A stretch of 64,000 nucleotides of DNA from Argentina anserina (GCF_933775445.1 NC_065874.1:20034501-20098500); one strand, 5' to 3'; shown: positions 13,651 to 28,401, counted from the stretch's first letter. The notes: generated by a model from the sequence alone, not told the origin. Made by a program: numbers and translations.

Positions 13651-16550
13651 ATCAGAAAGCCGTACAGAAAGATACTCATACGAGAATTGAAAAGATACTC
13701 AAATTGGAAAAGGTACTCAAATGATAGAAAGATACTCAGATTGAAAGAAACACACGCCTACACTGGGAACACTCTCAAATTCAATAGAAACTCGCATCAG
13801 AAAGCCGTACAGAAAGATACTCATACGAGAATTGAAAAGATACTCAAATTGGAAAAGATATTCAAACGATAGAAAGATACTCAGATTGAAAGAAACACAC
13901 GCCCACACTGGGAACACTCTCAAATTCAATAGAAACTCGCATCAGAAAGCCGTACAAAAAGATACTCATACGAGAATTGAAAAGATACTCAAATTGGAAA
14001 AGATACTCAAACGATAGAAAGATACTCAGATTGAAAGAAACACACGCCCACACTAAAAACACACTCAAATTCAAAACAAACTCGCATCAGAAAGCCGTAC
14101 AGAAAGATACTCATACGAGAATTGAAAAGATACTGAAATTGGAAAAGATACTCAAACGATAGAAAGATACTCAGATTGAAAGAAACACACGCCCACACTG
14201 GGAACACTCTCAAATTCAATAGAAACTCACATCAGAAAGCCGTACTGAAAGATACTTATACGAGAATTGAAAAGATACTCAAATTGGAAAAGATACTCAA
14301 ACGATAGAAAGATACTCAGATTGAAAGAAACACACGCCCACACTAAAAACACACTCAAATTCAATAGAAACTCGCATCAGAAAACCGTACAGAAAGATAC
14401 TCATACGAGAATTGAAAACATACTTAAATTGGGAAAGGTACTAAAACGATAGAAAGATACTCAGATTGAAAGAAACACACGCCCACACTGGGAACACTCT
14501 GAAATTCAATAGAAACTCGCATCAGAAAGCCGTACAGAAAGATACTCATACGAGAATTGAAAAGATACTCAAATTGGAAAAGATACTCAAACGATAGAAA
14601 GATACTCAGATTGAAAGAAACACACGCCCACACTAAAAACACACTCAAGTTCAAAACAAACTCGCATCAGAAAGCCGTACAGAAAGATACTCATACGAGA
14701 ATTGAAAAGATACTCAAATTGGAAAAGGTACTCAAACGATAGAAAGATACTGAGATTGAAAGGAACACACGCCCACACTGGGAACACTCTCAAATTCAAT
14801 AGAAACTCGCATCAGAAAGACGTACAGAAAGATACTCATACGAGAATTGAAAAGATACTCAAATTGGAAAAGATACTCAAACGATAGAAAGATACTCAAA
14901 TTGAAAGAAACACACGCCCACACTAAAAACACACTCAAATTCAATAGAAACTCGCATCAGAAAGCCGTACAGAAAGATACTCATACGAGAATTGAAAACA
15001 TACTTAAATTGGGAAAGGTACTAAAACGATAGAAAGATACTCAGATTGAAAGAAACACACGCCCACACTGGGAACACTCTGAAATTCAATAGAAACTCGC
15101 ATCAGAAAGCCGTACAGAAAGATACTCATACGAGAATTGAAAAGATACTCAAATTGGAAAAGATACTCAAACGATAGAAAGATACTCAGATTGAAAGAAA
15201 CACACGCCCACACTAAAAACACACTCAAATTCAAAACAAACTCGCATCAGAAAGCCGTACAGAAAGATACTCATACGAGAATTGAAAAGATACTCAAATT
15301 GGAAAAGGTACTCAAACGATAGAAAGATACTCAGATTGAAAGAAACACACGCCCACACTGGGAACACTCTCAAATTCAATAGAAACTCGCATCAGAAAGC
15401 CGTACAGAAAGATACTCATACGAGAATTGAAAAGATACTCAAATTGGAAAAGATACTCAAACGATAGAAAGATACTCATATTGAAAGAAACACACGCCCA
15501 CACTGGGAACACTCTCAAATTCAATAGAAACTCGCATCAGAAAGCCGTACAGAAAGATACTCATACGAGAATTGAAAAGATACTCAAATTGGAAAAGATA
15601 CTCAAACGATAGAAAGATACTCAGATTGAAAGAAACACACGCCCACACTAAAAACACACTCAAATTCAAAACAAACTCGCATCAGAAAGCCGTACAGAAA
15701 GATACTCATACGAGAATTGAAAAGATACTGAAATTGGAAAAGATACTCAAACGATAGAAAGTTACTCAGATTGAAAGAAACACACGCCCACACTGGGAAC
15801 ACTCTCAAATTCAATAGAAACTCACATCAGAAAGCCGTACTGAAAGATACTTATACGAGAATTGAAAAGATACTCAAATTGGAAAAGATACTCAAACGAT
15901 AGAAAGATACTCAGATTGAAAGAAATACACGCCCACACTAAAAACACACTCAAATTCAATAGAAACTCGCATCAGAAAGCCGTACAGAAAGATACTCATA
16001 CGAGAATTGAAAAGATACTCAAATTGGAAAAGGTACTCAAACGATAGAAAGATAGTCAGATTGAAAGAAACACACGCCCACACTGGGAACACTCTCAAAT
16101 TCAATAGAAACTCGCATCAGAAAGCCGTACAGAAAGATACTCATACGAGAATTGAAAAGATACTCAAATTGGAAAAGATATTCAAACGATAGAAAGTTAC
16201 TCAGATTGAAAGAAACACACGCCCACACTGGGAACACTCTCAAATTCAATAGAAACTCGCATCAGAAAGCCGTACAAAAAGATACTCATACGAGAATTGA
16301 AAAGATACTCAAATTGGAAAAGATACTCAAACGATAGAAAGATACTCAGATTGAAAGAAACACACGCCCACACTAAAAACACACTCAAATTCAAAACAAA
16401 CTCGCATCAGAAAGCCGTACAGAAAGATACTCATACGAGAATTGAAAAGATACTCAAGTTGGAAAAGATACTCAAACGATAGAAAGATACTCAGATTGAA
16501 AGAAACACACGCCCACACTGGGAACACTCTCAAATTCAATAGAAACTCGC
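13651..16550 (+). repeat. 20-monomer HOR (2900 bp), copy 1
   Basis: It matches 16551-19450 monomer for monomer at a 2900-bp offset (20 x 145). Shared rare variants include AAATGATAG near 13722/16622, CTCACATCAG with CGTACTGAAAG near 14228/17128, GAAACATACTTAAATTGGG, AAAGACGTAC and GAAATACACG near 15924/18824. Both edges are sharp: monomers 13506 and 16406 differ in type, while 13651 and 16551 agree. Confidence 0.94.
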
Positions 16551-19450
16551 ATCAGAAAGCCGTACAGAAAGATACTCATACGAGAATTGAAAAGATACTC
16601 AAATTGGAAAAGGTACTCAAATGATAGAAAGATACTCAGATTGAAAGAAACACACGCCTACACTGGGAACACTCTCAAATTCAATAGAAACTCGCATCAG
16701 AAAGCCGTACAGAAAGATACTCATACGAGAATTGAAAAGATACTCAAATTGGAAAAGATATTCAAACGATAGAAAGATACTCAGATTGAAAGAAACACAC
16801 GCCCACACTGGGAACACTCTCAAATTCAATAGAAACTCGCATCAGAAAGCCGTACAAAAAGATACTCATACGAGAATTGAAAAGATACTCAAATTGGAAA
16901 AGATACTCAAACGATAGAAAGATACTCAGATTGAAAGAAACACACGCCCACACTAAAAACACACTCAAATTCAAAACAAACTCGCATCAGAAAGCCGTAC
17001 AGAAAGATACTCATACGAGAATTGAAAAGATACTGAAATTGGAAAAGATACTCAAACGATAGAAAGTTACTCAGATTGAAAGAAACACACGCCCACACTG
17101 GGAACACTCTCAAATTCAATAGAAACTCACATCAGAAAGCCGTACTGAAAGATACTTATACGAGAATTGAAAAGATACTCAAATTGGAAAAGATACTCAA
17201 ACGATAGAAAGATACTCAGATTGAAAGAAACACACGCCCACACTAAAAACACACTCAAATTCAATAGAAACTCGCATCAGAAAACCGTACAGAAAGATAC
17301 TCATACGAGAATTGAAAACATACTTAAATTGGGAAAGGTACTAAAACGATAGAAAGATACTCAGATTGAAAGAAACACACGCCCACACTGGGAACACTCT
17401 GAAATTCAATAGAAACTCGCATCAGAAAGCCGTACAGAAAGATACTCATACGAGAATTGAAAAGATACTCAAATTGGAAAAGATACTCAAACGATAGAAA
17501 GATACTCAGATTGAAAGAAACACACGCCCACACTAAAAACACACTCAAGTTCAAAACAAACTCGCATCAGAAAGCCGTACAGAAAGATACTCATACGAGA
17601 ATTGAAAAGATACTCAAATTGGAAAAGGTACTCAAAGGATAGAAAGATACTGAGATTGAAAGGAACACACGCCCACACTGGGAACACTCTCAAATTCAAT
17701 AGAAACTCGCATCAGAAAGACGTACAGAAAGATACTCATACGAGAATTGAAAAGATACTCAAATTGGAAAAGATACTCAAACGATAGAAAGATACTCAAA
17801 TTGAAAGAAACACACGCCCACACTAAAAACACACTCAAATTCAATAGAAACTCGCATCAGAAAGCCGTACAGAAAGATACTCATACGAGAATTGAAAACA
17901 TACTTAAATTGGGAAAGGTACTAAAACGATAGAAAGATACTCAGATTGAAAGAAACACACGCCCACACTGGGAACACTCTCAAATTCAATAGAAACTCGC
18001 ATCAGAAAGCCGTACAGAAAGATACTCATACGAGAATTGAAAAGATACTCAAATTGGAAAAGATACTCAAACGATAGAAAGATACTCAGATTGAAAGAAA
18101 CACACGCCCACACTAAAAACACACTCAAATTCAAAACAAACTCGCATCAGAAAGCCGTACAGAAAGATACTCATACGAGAATTGAAAAGATACTCAAATT
18201 GGAAAAGGTACTCAAACGATAGAAAGATACTCAGATTGAAAGAAACACACGCCTACACTGGGAACACTCTCAAATTCAATAGAAACTCGCATCAGAAAGC
18301 CGTACAGAAAGATACTCATACGAGAATTGAAAAGATACTCAAATTGGAAAAGATACTCAAACGATAGAAAGATACTCATATTGAAAGAAACACACGCCCA
18401 CACTGGGAACACTCTCAAATTCAATAGAAACTCGCATCAGAAATCCGTACAAAAAGATACTCATACGAGAATTGAAAAGATACTCAAATTGGAAAAGATA
18501 CTCAAACGATAGAAAGATACTCAGATTGAAAGAAACACACGCCCACACTAAAAACACACTCAAATTCAAAACAAACTCGCATCAGAAAGCCGTACAGAAA
18601 GATACTCATACGAGAATTGAAAAGATACTGAAATTGGAAAAGATACTCAAACGATAGAAAGTTACTCAGATTGAAAGAAACACACGCCCACACTGGGAAC
18701 ACTCTCAAATTCAATAGAAACTCACATCAGAAAGCCGTACTGAAAGATACTTATACGAGAATTGAAAAGATACTCAAATTGGAAAAGATACTCAAACGAT
18801 AGAAAGATACTCAGATTGAAAGAAATACACGCCCACACTAAAAACACACTCAAATTCAATAGAAACTCGCATCAGAAAGCCGTACAGAAAGATACTCATA
18901 CGAGAATTGAAAAGATACTCAAATTGGAAAAGGTACTCAAACGATAGAAAGATAGTCAGATTGAAAGAAACACACGCCCACACTGGGAACACTCTCAAAT
19001 TCAATAGAAACTCGCATCAGAAAGCCGTACAGAAAGATACTCATACGAGAATTGAAAAGATACTCAAATTGGAAAAGATATTCAAACGATAGAAAGTTAC
19101 TCAGATTGAAAGAAACACACGCCCACACTGGGAACACTCTCAAATTCAATAGAAACTCGCATCAGAAAGCCGTACAAAAAGATACTCATACGAGAATTGA
19201 AAAGATACTCAAATTGGAAAAGATACTCAAACGATAGAAAGATACTCAGATTGAAAGAAACACACGCCCACACTAAAAACACACTCAAATTCAAAACAAA
19301 CTCGCATCAGAAAGCCGTACAGAAAGATACTCATACGAGAATTGAAAAGATACTCAAGTTGGAAAAGATACTCAAACGATAGAAAGATACTCAGATTGAA
19401 AGAAACACACGCCCACACTGGGAACACTCTCAAATTCAATAGAAACTCGC
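16551..19450 (+). repeat. 20-monomer HOR (2900 bp), copy 2
   Basis: This is the adjacent tandem copy. Differences I noticed are GATAC to GTTAC near 17067, CAAACG to CAAAGG near 17636, CTGAAATTC to CTCAAATTC near 17980, CGCCC to CGCCT near 18252, and AAAGCC to AAATCC with CAG to CAA near 18444-18451. It is followed at 19451 by an unrelated order of monomers. Confidence 0.94.
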
Positions 19451-19740
19451 ATCAGAAAGCCGTACAGAAAGATACTCATACGAGAATTGAAAAGATACTC
19501 AAATTGGAAAAGATACTCAAACGATAGAAAGATACTCAGATTGAAAGAAACACACGCCCACACTAAAAACACACTCAAATTCAAAACAAACTCGCATCAG
19601 AAAGCCGTACAGAAAGATACTCATACGAGAATTGAAAAGATACTCAAATTGAAAAAGGTACTCAAAGGATAGAAAGATACTGAGTGTGAAAGGAACACAC
19701 GCCCACACTGGGAACACTCTCAAATTCAATAGAAACTCGC

Positions 19741-19883
19741 ATCAGAAAGCCGTACAGAAAGATACTCATACGAGAATGAAAAATACACAAATTGGAAAAG
19801 GTACTCAAACGATAGAAAGATACTCAGATTGAAAGAAATACACACCCACACTGGGAACACTCTCAAATTCAATAGAAACTCGC
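19741..19883 (+). repeat. 143-bp monomer (-2)
   Basis: Around 19775-19795 the usual GAATTGAAAAGATACTC is altered to GAATGAAAAATACAC. Two bases are lost, with a nearby substitution. It is one of few length changes that do not follow unit boundaries. Confidence 0.92.
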
Positions 19884-21043
19884 GTCAGAAAGCCGTACAG
19901 AAAGATACTCATACGAGAATTGAAAAGATACTCAAATTGGAAAAGATACTCAAACCATAGAAAGATACTCAGATTGAAAGAAACACACGCCCACACTGGG
20001 AACACTCTGAAATTCAATAGAAACTCGCATCAGAAAGCCGTACAGAAAGATACTCATACGAGAATTGAAAAGATACTCAAATTGGAAAAGATACTCAAAC
20101 GATAGAAAGATACTCAGATTGAAAGAAACACACGCCCACACTAAAAACACACTCAAATTCAATAGAAACTCGCATCAGAACGCCGTACAGAAAGATACTC
20201 ATATGAGAATTGAAAATATACTCAAATTGGAAAAGGTACTCAAACGATAGAAAGATACTCAGATTGAAAGAAACACACGCCCACACTAAAAACACACTCA
20301 AATACAAAACAAACTCGCATCAGAAAGCTGTACAGAAAGATACTCATACGAGAATTGAAAAGATACTCAAATTGGAAAACGTACTCAAAGGATAGAAAGA
20401 TACTCAGATTGAAAGGAACAAACGCCCACACTGGGAACACTCTCAAATTCAATAGAAACTCGCATCAGAAAGCTGTACAGAAAGATACTCATACGAGAAT
20501 TGAAAAGATACTCAAATTGGAAAAGATACTCAAACGATAGAAAGATACTCAGATTGAAAGAAACACACGCCCACACTAAAAACACACTCAAAGTCAATAG
20601 AAACGCGGATCAGAAAGCCGTACAGAAATATACTCATACGAGAATTGAAAAGATACTCAAATTGGAAAAGATACTCAAACGATAGAAAGATACTCAGATT
20701 GAAAGAAACACACGCCCACACTAAAAACACACTCAAATTCAATAGATACTCGCATCAGAAAGCCGTACAGAAAGATACTCATACGAGAATTGAAAAGATA
20801 CTCAAATTGGAAAAGGTACTCAAACGATAGAAAGATACTCAGATTGAAAGAAACACACGCCCACACTAAAAACACACTCAAATTCAATAGAAACTCGCAT
20901 CAGAAACCCGTACAGAAAGATACTCATACGAGAATTGAAAAGATACTCAAATTGGAAAAGATACTCAAACGATAGAAAGATAGTCAGATTGAAAGAAACA
21001 CACGCCCACACTAAAAACACACTCAAATTCAATAGAAACTCGC

Positions 21044-21170
21044 ATCAGAAAGCCGTTCAGAAAGATACTCATACGAGAATTGAAAAGATACTCAAACGAT
21101 AGAAAGATACTCAGATTGAAAGAAACACACGCCCACACTAAAAACACACTCAAATTCAATAGAAACTCGC
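21044..21170 (+). repeat. 127-bp monomer (-18, one unit lost)
   Basis: GAATTGAAAAGATACTCA joins AACGATAG directly near 21077-21100, so one 18-bp unit is missing. The monomer also carries GCCGTTCAG instead of GCCGTACAG. Confidence 0.95.
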
Positions 21171-21314
21171 ATCAGAAAGCCGTACAGAAAGATACTCATA
21201 CGAGAATTGAAAAGATACTCAAATTGGAAAGATACTCAAACGATAGAAAGATACTCAGATTGAAAGAAACACACGCCCACACTAAAAACACACTCAAATT
21301 CAATAGAAACTCGC
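21171..21314 (+). repeat. 144-bp monomer (-1)
   Basis: AAATTGGAAAAGATAC is shortened to AAATTGGAAAGATAC near 21222-21236, a one-base contraction of the A4 run. Confidence 0.93.
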
Positions 21315-21459
21315 ATCAGAAAGCCGTACAGAAAGATACTCATACGAGAATTGAAAAGATACTCAAATTGGAAAAGGTACTCAAACGATAGAAAGATACT
21401 CAGATTGAAAGAAACACACGCCCACACTAAAAACACACTCAAATTCAAAACAAACTCGC

Positions 21460-21604
21460 ATCAGAAAGCCGTACAGAAAGATACTCATACGAGAATTGAA
21501 AAGATACTCAAATTGGAAAAGATACTCAAACGATAGAAAGATACTCAGATTGAAAGAAACACACGCCCACACTAAAAACACACTCAAATTCAAAACAAAC
21601 TCGC
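21460..21604 (+). repeat. Reference monomer, type C
   Basis: It shares the type B signature at 115-123 and also carries T135A and G137C, giving TTCAAAACAAACTCGC at its end. Type C occurs throughout 0-39 kb, is absent from about 39.0 to 50.3 kb, and is sparse afterwards. It is often followed directly by a type D monomer. Confidence 0.92.
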
Positions 21605-22039
21605 ATCAGAAAGCCGTACAGAAAGATACTCATACGAGAATTGAAAAGATACTCAAATTGGAAAAGATACTCAAACGATAGAAAGGTACTCAGATTGAAA
21701 GAAACACACGCCCACACTAAAAACACACTCAAATTCAAAACAAACTCGCATCAGAAAGCCGTACAGAAAGATACTCATACGAGAATTGAAAAGATACTCA
21801 AATTGAAAAAGGTACTCAAAGGATAGAAAGATACTCAGTGTGAAAGGAACACACGCCCACACTGGGAACACTCTCAAATTGAAAAGAAACTCGCATCAGA
21901 AAGCCGTACAGAAAGATACTCATACGAGAATTGAAAAGATACTCAAATTGGAAAAGATTCTCAAACGATAGAAAGATACTCAGATTGAAAGAAACACACG
22001 CCCACACCGGGAACACTCTCAAATTCAATAGAAACTTGC

Positions 22040-22166
22040 ATCAGAAAGCCGTACAGAAAGATACTCATACGAGAATTGAAAAGATACTCAAACGATAGAA
22101 AGATACTCAGATTGAAAGAAACACACACCCACACTAAAAACACACTCAAATTCAATAGAAACTCGC
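22040..22166 (+). repeat. 127-bp monomer (-18, one unit lost)
   Basis: It has the same junction as the other 127-bp copies, near 22075-22097. The context differs (CTTGCATCAG before it, CACACACCC after it), so it looks like an independent event. Confidence 0.95.
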
Positions 22167-22601
22167 ATCAGAAAGCCGTACAGAAAGATACTCATACGAG
22201 AATTGAAAAGATACTCAAATTGGAAACGATACTCAAACGATAGAAAGATACTCAGATTGAAAGAAACACACGCCCACACTAAAAACACACTCAAATTCAA
22301 TAGAAACTCGCATCAGAAAGCCGTACAGAAAGATACTCATACGAGAATTGAAAAGATACTCAAATTGGAAAAGGTACTCAAACGATAGAAAGATACTCAG
22401 ATTGAAAGAAACACACGCCCACACTGGGAACACTCTCAAATTCAATAGAAACTCGCGTCAGAAAGCCGTACAGAAAGATACTCATACGAGAATTGAAAAG
22501 ATACTCAAATTGGAAAAGATACTCAAACGATAGAAAGATACTCAGATTGAAAGAAACACACGCCCACACTGGGAACACTCTCAAATTCAATAGAAACTCG
22601 C

Positions 22602-23181
22602 ATCAGAAAGCCGTACAGAAAGATACTCATACGAGAATTGAAAAGATACTCAAATTGGAAAAGGTACTCAAACGATAGAAAGATACTCAGATTGAAAGAA
22701 ACACACGCCCACACTGGGAATACTCTCAAATTCAATAGAAACTCGCGTCAGAAAGCCGTACAGAAAGATACTCATACGAGAATTGAAAAGATACTCAAAT
22801 TGGAAAAGATACTCAAACGATAGAAAGATACTCAGATTGAAAGAAACACACGCCCACACTGGGAACACTCTGAAATTCAATAGAAACTCGCATCAGAAAG
22901 CCGTACAGAAAGAAACTCATACGAGAATTGAAAAGATACTCAAATTGGAAAAGATACTCAAACGATAGAAAGATACTCAGATTGAAAGAAACACACGCCC
23001 ACACTAAAAGCACACTCAAATTCAATAGAAACTCGCATCAGAAAGCCGTACAGAAAGATACTCATACGAGAATTGAAAAGATACTCAAATTGGAAAAGGT
23101 ACTCAAACGATAGAAAGATACTCAGATTGAAAGAAACACACGCCCACACTAAAAACTCACTCAAATTCAAAACAAACTCGC
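22602..23181 (+). repeat. Four-monomer HOR (580 bp), copy 1
   Basis: The order is A with GGTAC, A beginning GTCAG, B with the rare ACTAAAAGCACAC, then C with GGTAC. The same order follows at 23182. Confidence 0.88.
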
Positions 23182-23761
23182 ATCAGAAAGCCGTACAGAA
23201 AGATACTCATACGAGAATTGAAAAGATACTCAAATTGGAAAAGGTACTCAAACGATAGAAAGATACTCAGATTGAAAGAAACACACGCCCACACTGGGAA
23301 CACTCTCAAATTCAATAGAAACTCGCGTCAGAAAGCCGTACAGAAAGATACTCATACGAGAATTGAAAAGATACTCAAATTGGAAAAGATACTCAAACGA
23401 TAGAAAGATACTCAGATTGAAAGAAACACACGCCCACACTGGGAACACTCTCAAATTCAATAGAAACTCGCATCAGAAAGCCGTACAGAAAGATACTCAT
23501 ACGAGAATTGAAAAGATACTCAAATTGGAAAAGATACTCAAACGATAGAAAGATACTCAGATTGAAAGAAACACACGCCCACACTAAAAGCACACTCAAA
23601 TTCAATAGAAACTCGCATCAGAAAGCTGTACAGAAAGATACTCATACGAGAATTGAAAAGATACTCAAATTGGAAAAGGTACTCAAACGATAGAAAGATA
23701 CTCAGATTGAAAGAAACACACGCCCACACTAAAAACACACTCAAATTCAAAACAAACTCGC
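23182..23761 (+). repeat. Four-monomer HOR (580 bp), copy 2
   Basis: It repeats 22602-23181, including the GTCAG start and ACTAAAAGCACAC. Small differences are GGGAATACTC/GGGAACACTC, CTGAAATTC/CTCAAATTC and AAAAACTCAC/AAAAACACAC. Confidence 0.88.
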
Positions 23762-25646
23762 ATCAGAAAGCCGTACAGAAAGATACTCATACGAGAATTG
23801 AAAAGATACTCAAATTGGAAAAGATACTCAAACGATAGAAAGATAGTCAGATTGAAAGAAACACACGCCCACACTGGGAACACTCTCAAATTCAATAGAA
23901 ACTCGCATCAGAAAGCCGTACAGAAGGATACTCATACGAGAATTGAAAAGATACTCAAATTGGAAAAGATACTCAAACGATAGAAAGATACTCAGATTGA
24001 AAGAAACACACGCCCACACTAAAAACACACTCAAATTCAAAACAAACTCGCATCAGAAAGCCGTACAGAAAGATACTCATACGAGAATTGAAAAGATACT
24101 CCAATTGAAAAAGGTACTCAAGGGATAGAAAGATACTCAGTGTGAAAGGAACACACGCCCACACTGGGAACACTCTCAAATTGAAAAGAAACTCGCATCA
24201 GAAAGCCGTACAGAAAGATACTCATACGAGAATTGAAAAGATACTCAAATTGGAAAAGATACTCAAACGATAGAAAGATACTCAGATTGAAAGAAACACA
24301 CGCCCACACTGGGAACACTCTCAAATTCAATAAAATCTTGCATCAGAAAGCCGTACAGAAAGATACTTATACGAGAATTGAAAAGATACTCAAATTGGAA
24401 AAGATACTCAAACGATAGAAAGATACTCAGATTAAAAGAAACACACACCCACACTAAAAACACACTCAAATTCAATAGAAACTCGCATCAGAAAGCCGTA
24501 CAGAAAGATACTCATACGAGAATTGAAAAGATACTCAAATTGGAAAAGGTACTCAAACAATAGAAAGATACTCAGATTGAAAGAAACACACGCCCACACT
24601 AAAAACACACTCAAATTCAAAACAAACTCGCATCAGAGAGCCGTACAGAAAGATACTCATATGAGAATTGAAAAGATACTCAAATTGGAAAAGGTACTCA
24701 AACGATAGAAAGATACTCAGATTGAAAAAAACACACGCACACACTGGGAACACTCTCAAATTCAATAGAAACTCGCATCAGAAAGCCGTACAGAAAGATA
24801 CTCATACGAGAATTGAAAAGATACTCAAATTGGAAAAGATACTCAAACGATAGATGGATACTCAGTGTGAAAGGAACACACGCCCACACTGGGAACACTC
24901 TCAAATTGAAAAGAAACTCGCATCAGAAAGCCGTACAGAAAGATACTCATACGAGAATTGAAAAGATACTCAAATTGGAAAAGGTACTCAAAGGATAGAA
25001 AGATACTCAGTGTGAAAGGAACACACGCCCACACTGGTAACACTCTCAAATTCAATAGAAACTCGCATCAGAAAGCCGTACAGAAGGATACTCATACGAG
25101 AATTGAAAAGATACTCAAATTGGAAAAGGTACTCAAACGATAGAAAGATACTCAGATTGAAAGAAACACACGCCCACACTGGGAACACTCTGAAATTCAA
25201 TAGAAACTCGCATCAGAAAGCCGTACAGAAAGATACTCATACGAGAATTGAAAAGATACTCAAATTGGAAAAGGTACTCAAACGATAGAAAGATACTCAG
25301 ATTGAAAGAAACACACGCCCACACTAAAAACACACTCAAATTCAAAACAAACTCGCATCAGAAAGCCGTACAGAAAGATACTCATACGAGAATTGAAAAG
25401 ATACTCAAATTGGAAAAGATACTCAAACGATAGAAAGATAGTCAGATTGAAAGAAACACACGCCCACACTGGGAACACTCTCAAATTCAATAGAAACTCG
25501 CATCAGAAAGCCGTACAGAAGGATACTCATACGAGAATTGAAAAGATACTCAAATTGGAAAAGGTACTCAAACGATAGAAAGATACTCAGATTGAAAGAA
25601 ACACACGCCCACACTGGGAACACTCTGAAATTCAATAGAAACTCGC
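23762..25646 (+). repeat. Irregular stretch, types A, C and D
   Basis: Thirteen monomers. The pair carrying GATAGTCAG and CAGAAGGATAC occurs twice, 1595 bp apart (near 23.85 and 25.44 kb), a weak local duplication. Private variants include CAATAAAATCTTGC near 24328 and TAGATGGATAC near 24852. Confidence 0.83.
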
Positions 25647-27890
25647 ATCAGAAAGCCGTACAGAAAGATACTCATACGAGAATTGAAAAGATACTCAAAT
25701 TGGAAAAGATACTCAAACGATAGAAAGATACTCAGATTGAAAGAAACACACGCCCACACTAAAAACACACTCAAATTCAATAGAAACTCGCATCAGAAAG
25801 CCGTACAGAAAGATACTCATACGAGAATTGAAAAGATACTCAAATTGGAAAAGGTACTCAAACGACAAAAAGATACTCAGATTGAAAGAAACACACGCCC
25901 ACACTAAAAACACACTCAAATTCAAAACAAACTCGCATCAGAAAGCCATACAGAAAGATACTCATACGAGAATTGAAAAGATACTCAAATTGGAAAAGAT
26001 ACTCAAACGATAGAAAGATACTCAGATTGAAAGAAACACACGCCCACACTAAAAACACACTCAAATTCAAAACAAACTCGCATCAGAAAGCCGTACAGAA
26101 AGATACTCATACGAGAATTGAAAAGATACTCAAATTGGAAAAGATACTCAAATGATAGAAAGATACTCAGATTGAAAGAAACACACGCCCACACTAAAAA
26201 CACACTCAAATTCAATAGAAACTCGCATCAGAAAGCCGTACAGAAAGATACTCATACGAGAATTGAAAAGATACTCAAATTGGAAAAGGTACTCAAACGA
26301 TAGAAAGATACTCAGATTGAAAGAATCACACAGCCACACTAAAAACACACTCAAATTCAATAGACACTCGCATCAGAAAGCCGTACAGAAAGATACTCAT
26401 ACGAGAATTGAAAAGATACTCAAATTGGAAAAGGTACTCAAACGATAGAAAGATACTCAGATTGAAAGAAACACACGCCCACACTGGGAACACTCTCAAA
26501 TTCAATAGAAACTCGCGTCAGAAAGCCGTAAAGAAAGATACTCATACGAGAATTGAAAAGATACTCAAATTGGAAAAGGTACTCAAACGATACAAAGACA
26601 CTCAGATTGAAAGAAACACACGCCCACACTAAAAACACACTCAAATTCAAAACAAACTCGCATCAGAAAGCCGTACAGAAAGATACTCATACGAGAATTG
26701 AAAAGATACTCAAATTGGAAAAGGTACTCAAACGATAGAAAGATACTCAGTGTGAAAGGAACACACGCCCACACTGGGAACACTCTCAAATTGAAAAGAA
26801 ACTCGCATCAGAAAGCCGTACAGAAAGATACTCATACGAGAATTGAAAAGATACTCAAATTGGAAAAGATACTCAAACGATAGAAAGATAGTCAGATTGA
26901 AAGAAACACACGCCCACACTAAAAACACACTCAAATTCAAAACAAACTCGCATCAGAAAGCCGTACAGAAAGATACTCATACGAGAATTGAAAAGATACT
27001 CAAATTGGAAAAGGTACTCAAAGGATAGAAAGATACTCAGTGTGAAAGGAACACACGCCCACACTGGGAACACTCTCAAATTGAAAAGAAACTCGCATCA
27101 GAAAGCCGTACAGAAAGATACTCATACGAGAATTGAAAAGATACTCAAATTGGAAAAGATACTCAAACGATAGAAAGATACTCAGATTGAAAGAAACACA
27201 CGCCCACACTAAAAACACACTCAAATTCAATAGAAACTCGCATCAGAAAGCCGTACAGAAAGATACTCATACGAGAATTGAAAAGATACTCAAATTGGAA
27301 AAGGTACTCAAACGATAGAAAGATACTCAGATTGAAAGAAACACACGCCCACACTAAAAACACACTCAAATTCAAAACAAACTCGCATCAGAAAGCCGTA
27401 CAGAAAGATACTCATACGAGAATTGAAAAGATACTCAAATTGGAAAAGGTACTCAAAGGATAGAAAGATACTCAGTGTGAAAGGAACACACGCCCACACT
27501 GGTAACACTCTCAAATTGAAAAGAAACTCGCATCAGAAAGCCGTACAGAAAGATACTCATACGAGAATTGAAAAGATACTAAAATTGGAAAAGGTACTCA
27601 AACGATAGAAAGATACTCACATTGAAAGAAACACACGCCCACACTGGGAACACTCTCAAAGTCAATAGAAACTCGCATCAGAAAGCCGTACAGAAATATA
27701 CTCATACGAGAATAGAAAAGATACTCAAATTGGAAAAGATACTCAAACGATAGAAAGATACTCAGATTGAAAGAAACACATGCCCACACTAAAAACACAC
27801 TCAAATTCAAAACAAACTCGCATCAGAAAGCCGTACAGAAAGATACTCATACGAGAATTGAAAAGATACTCAAATTGGAAAAGGTACTCA
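25647..27890 (+). repeat. Duplicated HOR block, longer copy
   Basis: 25647-26081 matches 28402-28836 at an offset of 2755 bp. From about 26640 to 27890 the match resumes at an offset of 2175 bp. The longer copy therefore holds four monomers (26082-26661, 580 bp) that the other lacks. Private marks include AAACGACA(A/G)AAAG in place of GATAG, CCATACAG, ACTGGTAACAC, CTCACATTG and GAATAGAAAAG. Confidence 0.88.
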
Positions 27891-28401
27891 AACGATAGAA
27901 AGATACTCAGATTGAAAGAAACACACGCCCACACTGGGAACACTCTCAAATTCAATAGAAACTCGCGTCAGAAAGCCGTAAAGAAAGATACTCATACGAG
28001 AATTGAAAAGATACTCAAATTGGAAAAGATACTCAAACGATAGAAAGATACTCAGATTGAAAGAAACACACGCCCACACTAAAAACACACTCAAATTCAA
28101 TAGAAACTCGCATCAGAAAGCCGTACAGAAAGATACTCATACGAGAATTGAAAAGATACTCAAATTGGAAAAGGTACTCAAACAATAGAAAGATACTCAG
28201 ATTGAAAGAAACACACGCCCACACTAAAAACACACTCAAATTCAATAGAAACTCGCATCAGAAAGCCGTACAGAAAGATACTCATACGAGAACTGAAAAG
28301 ATACTCATATTGGAAAAGGTACTCAAACGATAGAAAGATACTCAGATTGAAAGAAACACACGCCCACACTGGGAACACTCTGAAATTCAATAGAAACTCG
28401 C

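Larger units (their letters stand above)
19451..22601 (+). repeat. Irregular stretch rich in types B and C
   Basis: About 22 monomers, mostly type B at 20.5-21.4 kb and type C at 21.4-21.8 kb, include four of altered length. I see no HOR longer than a dimer. It contains a cluster of private substitutions at 19.8-20.5 kb (AAACCATAG, CAGAACGCC, AAATATACTC, AAAACGTAC, AAAGCTGTAC). Confidence 0.85.
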
